A DNA stretch of 64,000 nucleotides from Udaeobacter sp025935755 (GTDB lineage Bacteria > Verrucomicrobiota > Verrucomicrobiia > Chthoniobacterales > UBA10450), in NCBI GenBank assembly GCA_036278715.1, contig DASUKN010000004.1, positions 67,011 through 131,010 on the forward strand, given 5' to 3'. Position 1 is the first letter of the stretch. The number at the start of each line of letters is the position of its first letter. The position numbers were made by a program, and so were the translations under genes. Below are positions 31,564 through 39,828 of the stretch, piece by piece. The notes beneath the pieces are model-generated. The model ran no database searches and was not told the origin of the DNA. It worked only from the letters and a program-made list of their open reading frames with translations.

Positions 31564-33339
31564 TCAAGATGGTCGGACTCGGCGTGGCGCAGGAGTCGGA
31601 CGCGGCCTCGGTGTGGGGGCACATCTCCCCGTGCACGGAGTCGGCGTAGGATTCAGCGCTACCGGACAATATCTCCCGCCGGTGTTCAAGTCACCGCTCG
31701 CCCCCACGCCTCCCCAGACGATCATTTCGGCGCCGGTCCAAACTGCCGTGTGATTTTCGCGTGCTTCAGGCGCGTTGGTCGTACTGGTCGGTGTCCAACT
31801 GTCAGTATTAAAATCATATCTTCCGCCGACGTTTAATACGGTTGGATTATCTCCTCCCCAGACGATCATTTCGTTGCCGGTCCACACTACGGTGTGATTT
31901 TCGCGTGCTTCGGGCGCGTTAGTCGTGCTGGTCGGTGTCCAACTATCAGTATTGGGATGATATCTACCCCCGGTGTTCAAAAGGTTGCCCGCGTTATATC
32001 CGCCCCAAACGATCACCTCATTGCCGGTCCACACCGCTGTATGCGCGTCTCGGCCAATTGGCGCGCCAGTTGTGGCAGTGGCTGTCCACGTGTTGGTGGT
32101 GGGATTATATCTCCCGCCAGTATTTAGGTAACTCCCAGGATCATATCCGCCCCAAACGATCATTTCACTGCCGGTCCATACTGCCGTGTGAAGGGCTCGG
32201 GCTGTAGGCACGTTGACGGTACTACTAGCCGTCCAATTGTTGGTGCTGGGATTATATCTACCACCGGTGTTGAAAACCGTAGGGCCGCTGCCTTGTCCAC
32301 CCCAGACGATCATCTCACTGCCTGTCCACACTGCCGTGTGGCGATAGCGCGCAATCGGCGAGTTGGTGGTGCTCGTGGCTACCCAACTATCCGTGCCAGG
32401 ATTGTATTTGCCGCCGGTACTCAAATAACTGCTGTTCTCGCTATATCCGCCCCACACGATCATTTCGGTGCCAGTCCACACTGCCGTATGAGAGTGTCGT
32501 GCAGCAGGCGTGCCTATGACGCTGGTGGTCGCCCAACTATCTGTGCTAGGATTGTATCGCGCGCCGGTGTTCAAATCGATGGCGCCATTGTAGTATCCAC
32601 CCCAGACGATCATTTCGGCGCCGGTCCACACTGCCGTGTGACCGTCTCGGGCAGCGGACACGTCGGCGAGGCTGGTTGGAGTCCACGGGAGATTGCATGT
32701 ATCCAGCGCATCGTGAACTATCGTGGGGAGCGCATAATTTGTGTTTGCTGCTGCCATCGTCATCGACATTTGCGCTCCTGCCGTGGCTAGGTACGGCTGC
32801 TCTAGCTCTGCAGCGAATCTTTGCTCATGCGGGCGCAACTGCGTCACTAAACGTTCGGCCAGAATGGGGCGAGCCAAGCACTCAGCAATCACGAATGGAT
32901 CGTTCTCGAGCGCTGCAAAGAGTTCGCGCAGCACGTCAGGCTGTTTTGTGTTTTTCGCGATTCGGTCCATCTCGGCCTGTAACTGCTCGCCAGTGATTGG
33001 CCGTTGCCAGTGATCCTCCCGCGCCTGCGAGTTGCGCAGATAGTCTTGGACTTTCTTTTCCAGTTGCGCCTGAGACATGACTGAATCGAGCGGCGGCTTC
33101 GAATCAGGACGCTCCCTCGGCCAGATGCGATGACGCCAGTAAACTTCCTCGATGGCTCGTTGATAGGCCACACGTTCTTCAAACGTGAGCATCCTTCGAG
33201 AGACTGTTGACTGCGCTTCCGAACGAAAAAAAACCGGCAGTGTTCCTGTGACACTCAAACATGCCGCTGCGCAAAGAACGGGAGCAAGCACGTCTCGCGG
33301 ACTAAAAAAGCCGGGGTCAGACATGAATCGTTTCATCAT
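31564..33339 (-). CDS. Secreted Kelch-repeat protein with Pro-Thr-Arg tail
   Basis: A 591-residue protein. A signal-like hydrophobic segment lies at about residues 17-40. Residues 45-190 are helical with WQRPITGEQLQAEMDRIAKN, resembling a SurA/parvulin-type N-terminal domain. Residues 215-560 hold seven near-identical repeats of about 50 residues, each with HTAVWTGxEMIVWGGY and LNTGGRYNPxTDSW, a Kelch beta-propeller. The C-terminus is PTPRPRPTPAPRRVRP. It is likely displayed outside the cytoplasm for binding. DNA of the repeats is highly similar, suggesting recent expansion. Confidence 0.85.
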   Translation of the reverse strand: MMKRFMSDPGFFSPRDVLAPVLCAAACLSVTGTLPVFFRSEAQSTVSRRMLTFEERVAYQRAIEEVYWRHRIWPRERPDSKPPLDSVMSQAQLEKKVQDYLRNSQAREDHWQRPITGEQLQAEMDRIAKNTKQPDVLRELFAALENDPFVIAECLARPILAERLVTQLRPHEQRFAAELEQPYLATAGAQMSMTMAAANTNYALPTIVHDALDTCNLPWTPTSLADVSAARDGHTAVWTGAEMIVWGGYYNGAIDLNTGARYNPSTDSWATTSVIGTPAARHSHTAVWTGTEMIVWGGYSENSSYLSTGGKYNPGTDSWVATSTTNSPIARYRHTAVWTGSEMIVWGGQGSGPTVFNTGGRYNPSTNNWTASSTVNVPTARALHTAVWTGSEMIVWGGYDPGSYLNTGGRYNPTTNTWTATATTGAPIGRDAHTAVWTGNEVIVWGGYNAGNLLNTGGRYHPNTDSWTPTSTTNAPEARENHTVVWTGNEMIVWGGDNPTVLNVGGRYDFNTDSWTPTSTTNAPEARENHTAVWTGAEMIVWGGVGASGDLNTGGRYCPVALNPTPTPCTGRCAPTPRPRPTPAPRRVRPS

Positions 33340-33416
33340 GTGGTGGGGGGATTTGTGTGAAGCGCTACTTCTAGCTTAAGCGCCATTCAGGGGGCAAGAT
33401 TAGTTTTCGTTTCCGT

Positions 33417-34349
33417 ATGAGGAAACCCTCAATTCGAGAAGCTCAACAACCAATGCCGCGCGGATCCAGAGTGCGGCGTTGGCTCGGACATTTGTTCCGT
33501 GAATGGACTTTCGAAAGCTGGCGTCCAATCGCTCCGGCTTTCACAAAGCCCGAACCATCGAAATGGAGCAATACGCAGCTGACACTCGCGTGGCTGGGAC
33601 ACTCCACTGTCCTCATCAATTTTTTCGGTGTCACAATTCTTACCGATCCTGTTCTGTTCTCCCGTGTAGGGATTCGTTTACCAGGTATAACCATTGGCCC
33701 GAAACGGCTAACTGCGGCCGCTCTGCAGGTTCGAGACCTGCCGCACATTGATCTGATTCTTTTGTCGCATGCGCACTTTGATCATTTCGATCTGCGAACA
33801 CTCCGTTGTTTCGATCACACCACGCGCGTAATCACGGCGCGCGCGACCCGCGATTTGCTGAAGAGAACCCGGTTTACGAGCATTACGGAACTCGACTGGG
33901 GCGAAAGCAAAAGGTTAGCCGCTGATGCAGGCGACATTGAGATCACCGCGTTGGCGGTGAAACACTGGGGCGCGCGCACACAACATGACACTCATCGCGG
34001 GTACAATGGATATTTGATCGACCGGGAAGATCGCCGGATTATTTTTGCCGGCGACACCGCTATGACCGAAAAGTTCGCAGCGCTGCGGCGACACGGACCG
34101 GTTGATGTCGCGATCATGCCGATCAGCGCGTACAATCCGTGGATCCAATCACACAGCACGCCCGAGCAGGCCGTTCAAATGGCCAATACCGCAGGCGCGC
34201 ATTTTATTGTGCCGGTGCATCATCAGACATTCCGTCTCAGCTTTGAGCCCTTCCGCGAACCAATTGAACGCCTCGAAGCCGCTCTAAGCAAAACTCCCGA
34301 GAGGATTGCGCTACGCGAAATCGGCGAGACATTCGTGCTGCCTTCCTAG
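33417..34349 (+). CDS. MBL-fold metal-dependent hydrolase (NAPE-PLD/UlaG-like)
   Basis: A 310-residue protein. The metallo-beta-lactamase motif is LSHAHFDHFDLRTLR near residue 120 (H-x-H-x-D-H). Other ligands are at ALAVKHWGAR (His), IFAGDTAM (Asp) and IVPVHHQTF (His). The block LAWLGHSTVLINFFG near residue 60 is typical for the N-acyl-phosphatidylethanolamine phospholipase D-like group. It may hydrolyse a phosphodiester or lipid substrate in the cytoplasm. It stands alone, before the tRNA gene. Confidence 0.88.
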   Translation: MRKPSIREAQQPMPRGSRVRRWLGHLFREWTFESWRPIAPAFTKPEPSKWSNTQLTLAWLGHSTVLINFFGVTILTDPVLFSRVGIRLPGITIGPKRLTAAALQVRDLPHIDLILLSHAHFDHFDLRTLRCFDHTTRVITARATRDLLKRTRFTSITELDWGESKRLAADAGDIEITALAVKHWGARTQHDTHRGYNGYLIDREDRRIIFAGDTAMTEKFAALRRHGPVDVAIMPISAYNPWIQSHSTPEQAVQMANTAGAHFIVPVHHQTFRLSFEPFREPIERLEAALSKTPERIALREIGETFVLPS

Positions 34350-34396
34350 CACGCTTGTGTGAAGCGCCGCTGGATGCAATGTTTTGCACGCTTCCC

Positions 34397-34469
<73 letters not shown>

Positions 34470-35492
34470 TTACAATAAAAGTCCCCAGGAAAGTAGCGCG
34501 GAGGCATCACGCCACACCCGACCCGAGCTGTCGCCCAGCACGACGACGATCACATCTTTGCCGGGACGAGTTCCGCTTGCGATCAGGCATTTGCCTGCTC
34601 CGTCGGTATAACCAGTCTTCATGCCGTTGCAGTACGGAAGCCGTCGCAGAAGTTTGTTTGTGTTTTCAAGCTCGCGGGTGCGACCGTTCGCGTAACGGAA
34701 CACAAGCTGGGGAAGACAAACGATGGAACGGATGGTTGGGTTCGCGTACGCAGCGCGCGCGATGATCGCCAGGTCTCGGGCGCTCGAATATTGTCCCGGG
34801 AGCGGCAGACCATTCGGATTCAGAAAGTGCGAATGCACAGCCCCCAGTTGCACTGCACGTCGATTCATGATCTGCGCAAATGCGTCGATGCTCCCGGCAT
34901 TATCGCGCGCCAGGCATCGCGCCACATCGTTAGGACTTTTCACCAGCAAAGCCCGTAACAGGTCCATCCGCTGATACGTCTCGCCCGCTCTGATGCCCAG
35001 CTTAACCGGGTCGCACATTGCATCGCTCGCCTGCACAGTCACCGGCCGATCGAGAAAACCAGTTTCTGCTACGATCAGCGCAGTCAGCAGTTTTTGCGTG
35101 CTGGCCGCTTGTCGTACCTGATCCGCGTTTTTCTCATACAAAATTCTGCCGCTACTGGCGTCCACCACCATCACTGACGCCGCGGAGGTCTTCGGTATGC
35201 CGTCCGGCGTGAACTCGGTAGGCGCGGCAATTGTGTCCGAGTCTTCCGTCGATTTTGCGCGCGCGCGATGCGATCGCGTGTGACTCGATTTCGATTTCTT
35301 CTTCGCTTTAGGTGCATCAGAGTCGGCGTCATCATCCGAGTTCTTTTGCGTTACCGCCTTCGCTTTCCGAACAGGCCCGTTAACGCCGCTTGGGCGGATA
35401 ATATCAGGATCGACGACGTCCTGCGCCCGCGCGCTCAGCACCGAGGTCAGGATCAATGCGCAAAGGAACCAAATGCGTTTGCGCCGAATCAT
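34470..35492 (-). CDS. D-alanyl-D-alanine carboxypeptidase (PBP5/6-type)
   Basis: A 340-residue exported serine peptidase. Residues 1-23 form a signal peptide (LILTSVLSARAQ). Residues 35-95 are a low-complexity spacer rich in Lys, Ser and Asp. The catalytic domain has STQK (S-x-x-K) near residue 131, SPND (S-x-N) near 189, and MKTGYTDGAGK (KTG) near 294. It trims terminal D-Ala from peptidoglycan stem peptides. It is shorter than classic PBP5 and lacks the C-terminal beta domain and anchor helix. Its stop codon touches the tRNA-Thr gene. Confidence 0.92.
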   Translation of the reverse strand: MIRRKRIWFLCALILTSVLSARAQDVVDPDIIRPSGVNGPVRKAKAVTQKNSDDDADSDAPKAKKKSKSSHTRSHRARAKSTEDSDTIAAPTEFTPDGIPKTSAASVMVVDASSGRILYEKNADQVRQAASTQKLLTALIVAETGFLDRPVTVQASDAMCDPVKLGIRAGETYQRMDLLRALLVKSPNDVARCLARDNAGSIDAFAQIMNRRAVQLGAVHSHFLNPNGLPLPGQYSSARDLAIIARAAYANPTIRSIVCLPQLVFRYANGRTRELENTNKLLRRLPYCNGMKTGYTDGAGKCLIASGTRPGKDVIVVVLGDSSGRVWRDASALLSWGLLL

Positions 35493-35535
35493 GGACGGAA
35501 AATTTGGGACAAAACGTTCGCGAGTGCAAGTGCCT

Positions 35536-35735
35536 CAGTTCTGTCATGCCGGGCGAAATCGAAAATGGAGCGACTCGGGAAGCCGCGACATGGACGGGAA
35601 CGCCGGGGGCTGAGCGAACGGCAAGCGAGCGATCAAATCTCGTGCAGAACTCAAAAGCAATGCATTGGGATTGAAAGCCTGGCCTCGCCCCGAAAGTTTT
35701 CGGGGCTGCGTTGCAGCCTCGACTCCTCCCGAGTG
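35536..35735. repeat. Intergenic repeats R2 and R5
   Basis: An R2-like segment (CTGTCATGCCGGGCGAAATC) is followed by an R5 element at 35668-35732: GATTGAAAGCCTGGCCTCG, hairpin CCCCGAAAGTTTTCGGGG, then CTGCGTTGCAGCCTCGACTC. R5 relatives are at 41224-41282, 45971-46027 and 55125-55182. No gene is supported here. Confidence 0.7.
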
Positions 35736-35765
35736 CGCGGGATCCGCTCGGGCCGACAGGTAGCG

Positions 35766-36146
35766 TTATTTCTTACCACGCTCGATCAGCTCGACCTCAT
35801 AACCCTCCGGGGCGTCAATGAAGGCAATTCTACCGCCATTCGTGGAATGTGGTCCGTCCGAAAGCGGATAACCTTTGGCCGCAGCGTGCTGGGCGAACTT
35901 GTCCAGATCCTCAACCTCAAAAGCAAGGTGCGTGAGATCAGGGCCAACGACGATCGGTCCACTCCCATCAAACTTGCATATCTCAATTTCTTCATCGCTG
36001 CCGGGTGCCTTCAGGAACACGAGCTGTGACCCGCGTCCGGAAGTATGGCGGCGAAGCTCTTGCAGGCCGAGCACGTCCTTGTAGAACGAAATGGTCTTCT
36101 CCAGGTCGTGTACGCGATAGCGCGTGTGCAATAATTTCTTGACCAT
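35766..36146 (-). CDS. Glyoxalase I-like VOC-family protein
   Basis: A 126-residue protein from ATG at 36146 (a second ATG lies one codon upstream). It has the paired beta-alpha-beta modules of the vicinal oxygen chelate fold. Likely metal ligands are His in LLHTRYRVHD, Glu in EEIEICKFD, His in LTHLAFEVEDL and Glu in GYEVELIER, which matches lactoylglutathione lyase. It would detoxify methylglyoxal as a thiol adduct. It lies beside the ATP-grasp and GCS2 genes, divergently arranged, which fits a thiol pathway. Confidence 0.87.
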   Translation of the reverse strand: MVKKLLHTRYRVHDLEKTISFYKDVLGLQELRRHTSGRGSQLVFLKAPGSDEEIEICKFDGSGPIVVGPDLTHLAFEVEDLDKFAQHAAAKGYPLSDGPHSTNGGRIAFIDAPEGYEVELIERGKK

Positions 36147-36164
36147 CAACTAACTTATTAGTTG

Positions 36165-36375
36165 AGCGCATTGATTCAAACAGCTCGCTCTGGACAAAAC
36201 GTCCAAAACGGCTTCATTGCGCTCCTCGCGAAGTGCACCGGGCTGGAAGCCGCGGTGTTAATGAGAGTTTCCGCCGCGTGTTTCTTCGTCATCCTGAGCG
36301 AAGTCGAGGATCCCGCGACAGTACCCGCAGCTTGGTCTAAGGGATTGCTGGACTACGCTTCGCTCCACTCGAATA
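36165..36375. repeat. Repeat remnants upstream of the ATP-grasp gene
   Basis: A partial R6-type end (GGTGTTAATGAGAG near 36251) is followed by an R2 pair: TCATCCTGAGCGAAGTCGAG and, inverted, CTACGCTTCGCTCCACTCG. No gene is supported. The ATP-grasp ribosome site (AAGGA) follows directly. Confidence 0.5.
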
Positions 36376-36389
36376 ACACGTAAGGACCC

Positions 36390-37355
36390 ATGAAAAAAAT
36401 CGGAATTCTTTTCGGACAGGAACACAGTTTTCCGCCGGCATTTGTCGATCGGGTGAATCAGAAAACCGGTGGCAAAGACATTGCCGCGGAGTTTGTGAAA
36501 ATCGACAAAGTGGTTCAGGGCGAACCGTGTGGATACGATGTGGTGATCGACCGGATTTCACAGGACGTGCCTTTCTACCGCGCCTGGCTCAAGAACGCTG
36601 CGCTAACCGGCACCGCGGTGGTCAATAACCCGTTTTGGTGGAGTGCCGATGAAAAGTTCTTCAATAATGCGCTGGCGACAAAAATCGGTGTCGCTGTTCC
36701 GCGCACGGTATTGCTTCCATCAAATCAGCCACCGCCGGATACGAACGATAAATCGTTTCGAAATCTCAACTACCCTCTCGATTGGGAAGGAATCTTTAAC
36801 TACATAGGCTGGCCCGCGTTCTTCAAACCGTTCGCAGGCGGCGGATGGAAGAACGTTTATCGATTGCATAACCGCGAGGAATTCTTTCGTGCTTACAACG
36901 ATACCGGACAGTTGGTGATGATGCTGCAGGAGGAGGTCAAGTTCGACATGTATTTCCGCTGCTATTCTATCGATCAGCGTCAGGTCCGGATCATGCCGTA
37001 CGAGCCACGGAATCCGTTTCATTTGCGCTACCGAACGGAGTGGCATGCGCCCAAGGAAATACTGCAAAAAGTTGAAGAAGGCGTTCTGCGATTGAACCAA
37101 TTTCTCGGGTACGACCTGAACACCGTGGAATTCGCCATTCGCGACGGCGTGCCGGTAGCAATCGATTTTTGCAATCCCGCTCCAGATTGCGAAGCGACGT
37201 TCATCGGTGAGCACAACTTCGAGTGGGTAGTGGAAGCCGTGGCTGAGATGGCTATTCGCAAAGCGCGTGAGCACGTGCCGGGGCAAGATAATCTCAGCTG
37301 GGGTAAGTTCCTGCAGGCTGCAGTAACCCGACGTTCGTTAGAGGACCTCGTGTAA
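36390..37355 (+). CDS. ATP-grasp carboxylate-amine/thiol ligase-like protein
   Basis: A 321-residue cytoplasmic protein with an AAGGA site seven bases before the ATG. It opens with a pre-ATP-grasp Rossmann-like strand (MKKIGILFGQEHSFPPAF). ATP-grasp features: NNPFWWSADEKFFNNALA, GWPAFFKPFAGGGWKNVY with the nucleotide-binding Lys, MLQEEVKFDMYFR, and the Mg-binding pair in NTVEFAIRDG and VAIDFCNPAPDCE. It forms amide bonds by acyl-phosphate. The partner gene 130 bp downstream encodes a GCS2-type ligase. Together they could build a gamma-glutamyl or related small peptide. Substrates are unknown. Confidence 0.8.
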   Translation: MKKIGILFGQEHSFPPAFVDRVNQKTGGKDIAAEFVKIDKVVQGEPCGYDVVIDRISQDVPFYRAWLKNAALTGTAVVNNPFWWSADEKFFNNALATKIGVAVPRTVLLPSNQPPPDTNDKSFRNLNYPLDWEGIFNYIGWPAFFKPFAGGGWKNVYRLHNREEFFRAYNDTGQLVMMLQEEVKFDMYFRCYSIDQRQVRIMPYEPRNPFHLRYRTEWHAPKEILQKVEEGVLRLNQFLGYDLNTVEFAIRDGVPVAIDFCNPAPDCEATFIGEHNFEWVVEAVAEMAIRKAREHVPGQDNLSWGKFLQAAVTRRSLEDLV

Positions 37356-37364
37356 GCCGTTACG

Positions 37365-37453
37365 CCATCCCGAGCGAAGCCGGTCGGATGCCGCGATCCA
37401 AACTTTGGCGCTTGCGACGGATCCCTCGAGTTCCCTCGGATGACAGTGGAGCG
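37365..37453. repeat. R2-type inverted pair between the two ligase genes
   Basis: GCCATCCCGAGCGAAGCCGG and, inverted, GAGTTCCCTCGGATGACAG flank about 50 bases. It is the only interruption between the ATP-grasp and GCS2 genes. Confidence 0.5.
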
Positions 37454-37485
37454 TTTTTGACGGACATTCCTGCCCGCCCATCGTC

Positions 37486-38607
37486 ATGAAACCGCACACG
37501 TTCACTCTGGGAATCGAAGAGGAGTTCGCGATCATCGATCCCGAGACACGCGAACTGCGTTCGCATATCCACGAAATCCTGGAAGGCGGCAAAGTCACGC
37601 TCAAAGAGCAAATCAAGCCGGAGATGCATCAGTCGGTGGTGGAGTTGGGCACCGAAATTTGCGATTCCATCGCGTGCGCGCGCGATCACGTCCTTGCGCT
37701 GCGAACGAAACTGGCGGAGTTGGCGGCGCGTAGCGGATTAAAGATCGCGTCGGTCGGGACGCATCCGTTTTCACACTGGCGCGATCAACTCATTACTGAA
37801 GGCGAGCGCTACCAGGAAATCCTCAAGGACATGCAGTCGCTCGCGCGCGCCAATCTGATCTTTGGATTGCATGTGCACGTCGGAATTCCCAACAGGGAGA
37901 CGGCAATCCACGTAATGAACCAGGCCCGCTATTTTCTGCCGCACATATACGCGCTATCGGTCAATTCACCATTCTGGGTGGGTCAAAACACCGGGCTAAA
38001 AGGTTATCGCTTGAAAGTGTTCGAGCGTTTTCCTCGCACCGGCATTCCGGATTCATTCGAGTCGCTCTCCGAATATGAAGATTACTGCAAGCTACTGGTT
38101 AAGACCGGTTGCATCGACAACGCCAAAAAAATCTGGTGGGACATTCGCCTGCACCCATTCTTCGACACGCTGGAGGTGCGCGTGTGCGACGCGCAATCGC
38201 GCGTGGACGACACGCTGGCGATCGCGGCACTCATACAGGCGGTCATTTCAAAACTGCACAAATTACTTCACCGAAACACCACGTTCCGCATCTACCGGCG
38301 ACGCCTTCTTGATGAGAACCGCTGGCGCGCCGCGCGGTACGGGATCGACGGGAAATTGATCGACTTCGGCAGAGAGGCCGAAGTAGACGAACGAACTTTG
38401 TTAAACGAACTCCTGGAGTTCGTCTCAACCGAGGTCAGAGAACTCGGCAGCGAGAGAGAAATGGCGCACGTCGAGCGGATCATCCGTGAAGGCACGGGCG
38501 CTGACCGGCAACTCGTTGCGTGGGAACGCACGCAAGACATGAAAGGAGTCGTAGACCATATCGTCACCGAGACATACGAAGGTCTCGCGTTGTCTCAACA
38601 ACCTTGA
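37486..38607 (+). CDS. Carboxylate-amine ligase, GCS2/YbdK family
   Basis: A 373-residue protein. The family start TLGIEEEFAIIDPETREL gives the metal-binding Glu residues. Further signatures are EMHQSVVELGTEIC, LIFGLHVHVGIPN, SPFWVGQNTGLKGYR and IWWDIRLHPFFDTLEVRVCD. These correspond to glutamate-cysteine ligase type 2, whose members join the carboxylate of glutamate or another acid to an amine. It lies after the ATP-grasp gene in the same direction, parallel to a gshA-gshB arrangement, but in reversed order. Confidence 0.92.
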   Translation: MKPHTFTLGIEEEFAIIDPETRELRSHIHEILEGGKVTLKEQIKPEMHQSVVELGTEICDSIACARDHVLALRTKLAELAARSGLKIASVGTHPFSHWRDQLITEGERYQEILKDMQSLARANLIFGLHVHVGIPNRETAIHVMNQARYFLPHIYALSVNSPFWVGQNTGLKGYRLKVFERFPRTGIPDSFESLSEYEDYCKLLVKTGCIDNAKKIWWDIRLHPFFDTLEVRVCDAQSRVDDTLAIAALIQAVISKLHKLLHRNTTFRIYRRRLLDENRWRAARYGIDGKLIDFGREAEVDERTLLNELLEFVSTEVRELGSEREMAHVERIIREGTGADRQLVAWERTQDMKGVVDHIVTETYEGLALSQQP

Positions 38608-38636
38608 CGGAATTCGGGCTCGACACACCTGACTGA

Positions 38637-39164
38637 TTACAGCGCCTTGTAATCCACAGAAATCGTCCGGTACACGAGGTTATCGTGTTGCGCAGAAAAA
38701 TAATACAGCTCAAGCATCGTGGTCCCGACCATCCATTGATATCCGACCAGCGTTTGAATCACCTCGGTATCGCGATCGCGCGAACGTGACACCAGTTTTC
38801 CCGTGCCGTACTTTTCATCGAAGTATTTGCGAATTTCTCCCATTCGCTGGTTGTAACGTTCAATCGACCAATCGGGGTATTCGTACTGCAGCTCTACCGC
38901 CACAAGTGCTCTATCTTTAAACGTAAATACAGTTCGTTTAAGCCCGGGATGGATGAGCCCTTCTACAGTCCAGATTTCGCGGCCCTCTTTCTTTTCGCGC
39001 GAAACTAATTTTGCTTTGGCGCCGTGCAGTACCGCCTCCACCCGCGCCATTGAATCGTTCCAGCGAAATCCGAAGGGCGGTACCAATTCGTCAGCGGCAC
39101 CTGCGTGTGGAACGCAGAAGATCACAAATCCGATCAGGCCGATCAAAAAAGATTGACGGATCAT
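38637..39164 (-). CDS. Secreted protein of unknown function
   Basis: A 175-residue protein from MIRQSFLIG (39164); the open frame upstream to 39287 lacks a start context. Residues 1-22 form a signal peptide (GLIGFVIFCVPHAGAAD). The mature domain has PPFGFRWNDSMARVEAVL, then alternating beta strands with TVFTFKDRALVAVELQYEYPDW and a final YYFSAQHDNLVYRTISVDY. This resembles small periplasmic proteins of unknown function that compare model length to a cleaved domain. It converges with the GCS2 gene. Confidence 0.6.
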   Translation of the reverse strand: MIRQSFLIGLIGFVIFCVPHAGAADELVPPFGFRWNDSMARVEAVLHGAKAKLVSREKKEGREIWTVEGLIHPGLKRTVFTFKDRALVAVELQYEYPDWSIERYNQRMGEIRKYFDEKYGTGKLVSRSRDRDTEVIQTLVGYQWMVGTTMLELYYFSAQHDNLVYRTISVDYKAL

Positions 39165-39536
39165 GGGTTGATTCAAACGGCTAACACGCATCGGAGCGCG
39201 GCCGTTAGTATCGGTATCGGTTCCTGCATCTACAAATTGCCGAGCGTTTGCCCTGTCGCTCGCGGAAGCGGGAAATTTCACGAACACGCCAGTGCGGTCA
39301 ACTCAGGATCCTTAGCCAATCACCAGTTAAGCCTGATCGTGCGACTCTCAATCGGACGAATTTGATTCACTAGAATCTTTTCGACATGTCTGCGTTTTAA
39401 CATCGACACGCGCCCTTCATTTTTGCCGTCAAGAGAATTTTTTTTTGAAAATTGAAAATAAAATTCATTTTTTTCTTGTCGCTTTTCCAACTGATTTCTA
39501 GTCTCAAGCCAGCTGGCGAGGACGACCGCAACGGGG

Positions 39537-39545
39537 TGTGAATAA
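39537..39545 (-). promoter_or_regulatory. DnaA box
   Basis: TGTGAATAA on the plus strand reads TTATTCACA on the minus strand, a complete match to the DnaA-box consensus TTATNCACA. Confidence 0.6.
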
Positions 39546-39749
39546 GTTGTGAACATGTTTCAGAAAATGCCAGCGGCAAGAATGAACAACCGGCAAAACT
39601 CCTCCACGGAACAATTGATTGCGACCGCGCGCGCAGATCGTCCCAAACGTGCATCGCTCGAAGCAATCAGCCATTTCCCCTCGTATTTACGCCTTTTTGA
39701 CAATTTTTTTGCACCGTTAATCTCGGAATTACGCTGGCGATCAAGTCGA

Positions 39750-39758
39750 TTATCCACC
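39750..39758 (+). promoter_or_regulatory. DnaA box, one mismatch
   Basis: TTATCCACC differs from TTATCCACA only at the last base. It lies 71 bases before the dnaA start and could serve in origin function or dnaA autoregulation. Confidence 0.45.
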
Positions 39759-39828
39759 AGCTGCCGGGGCAAATTTCCCGCGGCACAGGCGCATGTGGCG
39801 TTTCTGTAACACTGTTAACAACTTCGGT

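Larger units (their letters stand above)
39365..39828. other. oriC: Candidate chromosomal replication origin (oriC)
   Basis: The 460 bases before dnaA hold no gene. They contain a strongly AT-rich block (about 39428-39485, with runs of T and A) that could unwind, and DnaA-box matches: TGTGAATAA at 39537-39545 (a full match to TTATNCACA on the minus strand) and TTATCCACC at 39750-39758 (one mismatch). A partial TGTGAACAT lies at 39548. dnaA and dnaN follow. This is the classical origin setting, but GC skew was not computed. Confidence 0.5.

Noticed and set aside
32188..32790. A 200-codon plus-strand frame opposite the Kelch gene
   Set aside because: It is the antisense of the repeated Kelch units; its own repeats mirror those units and no start context exists.
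37338..37689. Two minus frames before and in the GCS2 gene
   Set aside because: They cover the R2 pair and the antisense of the GCS2 start; no domain is visible.
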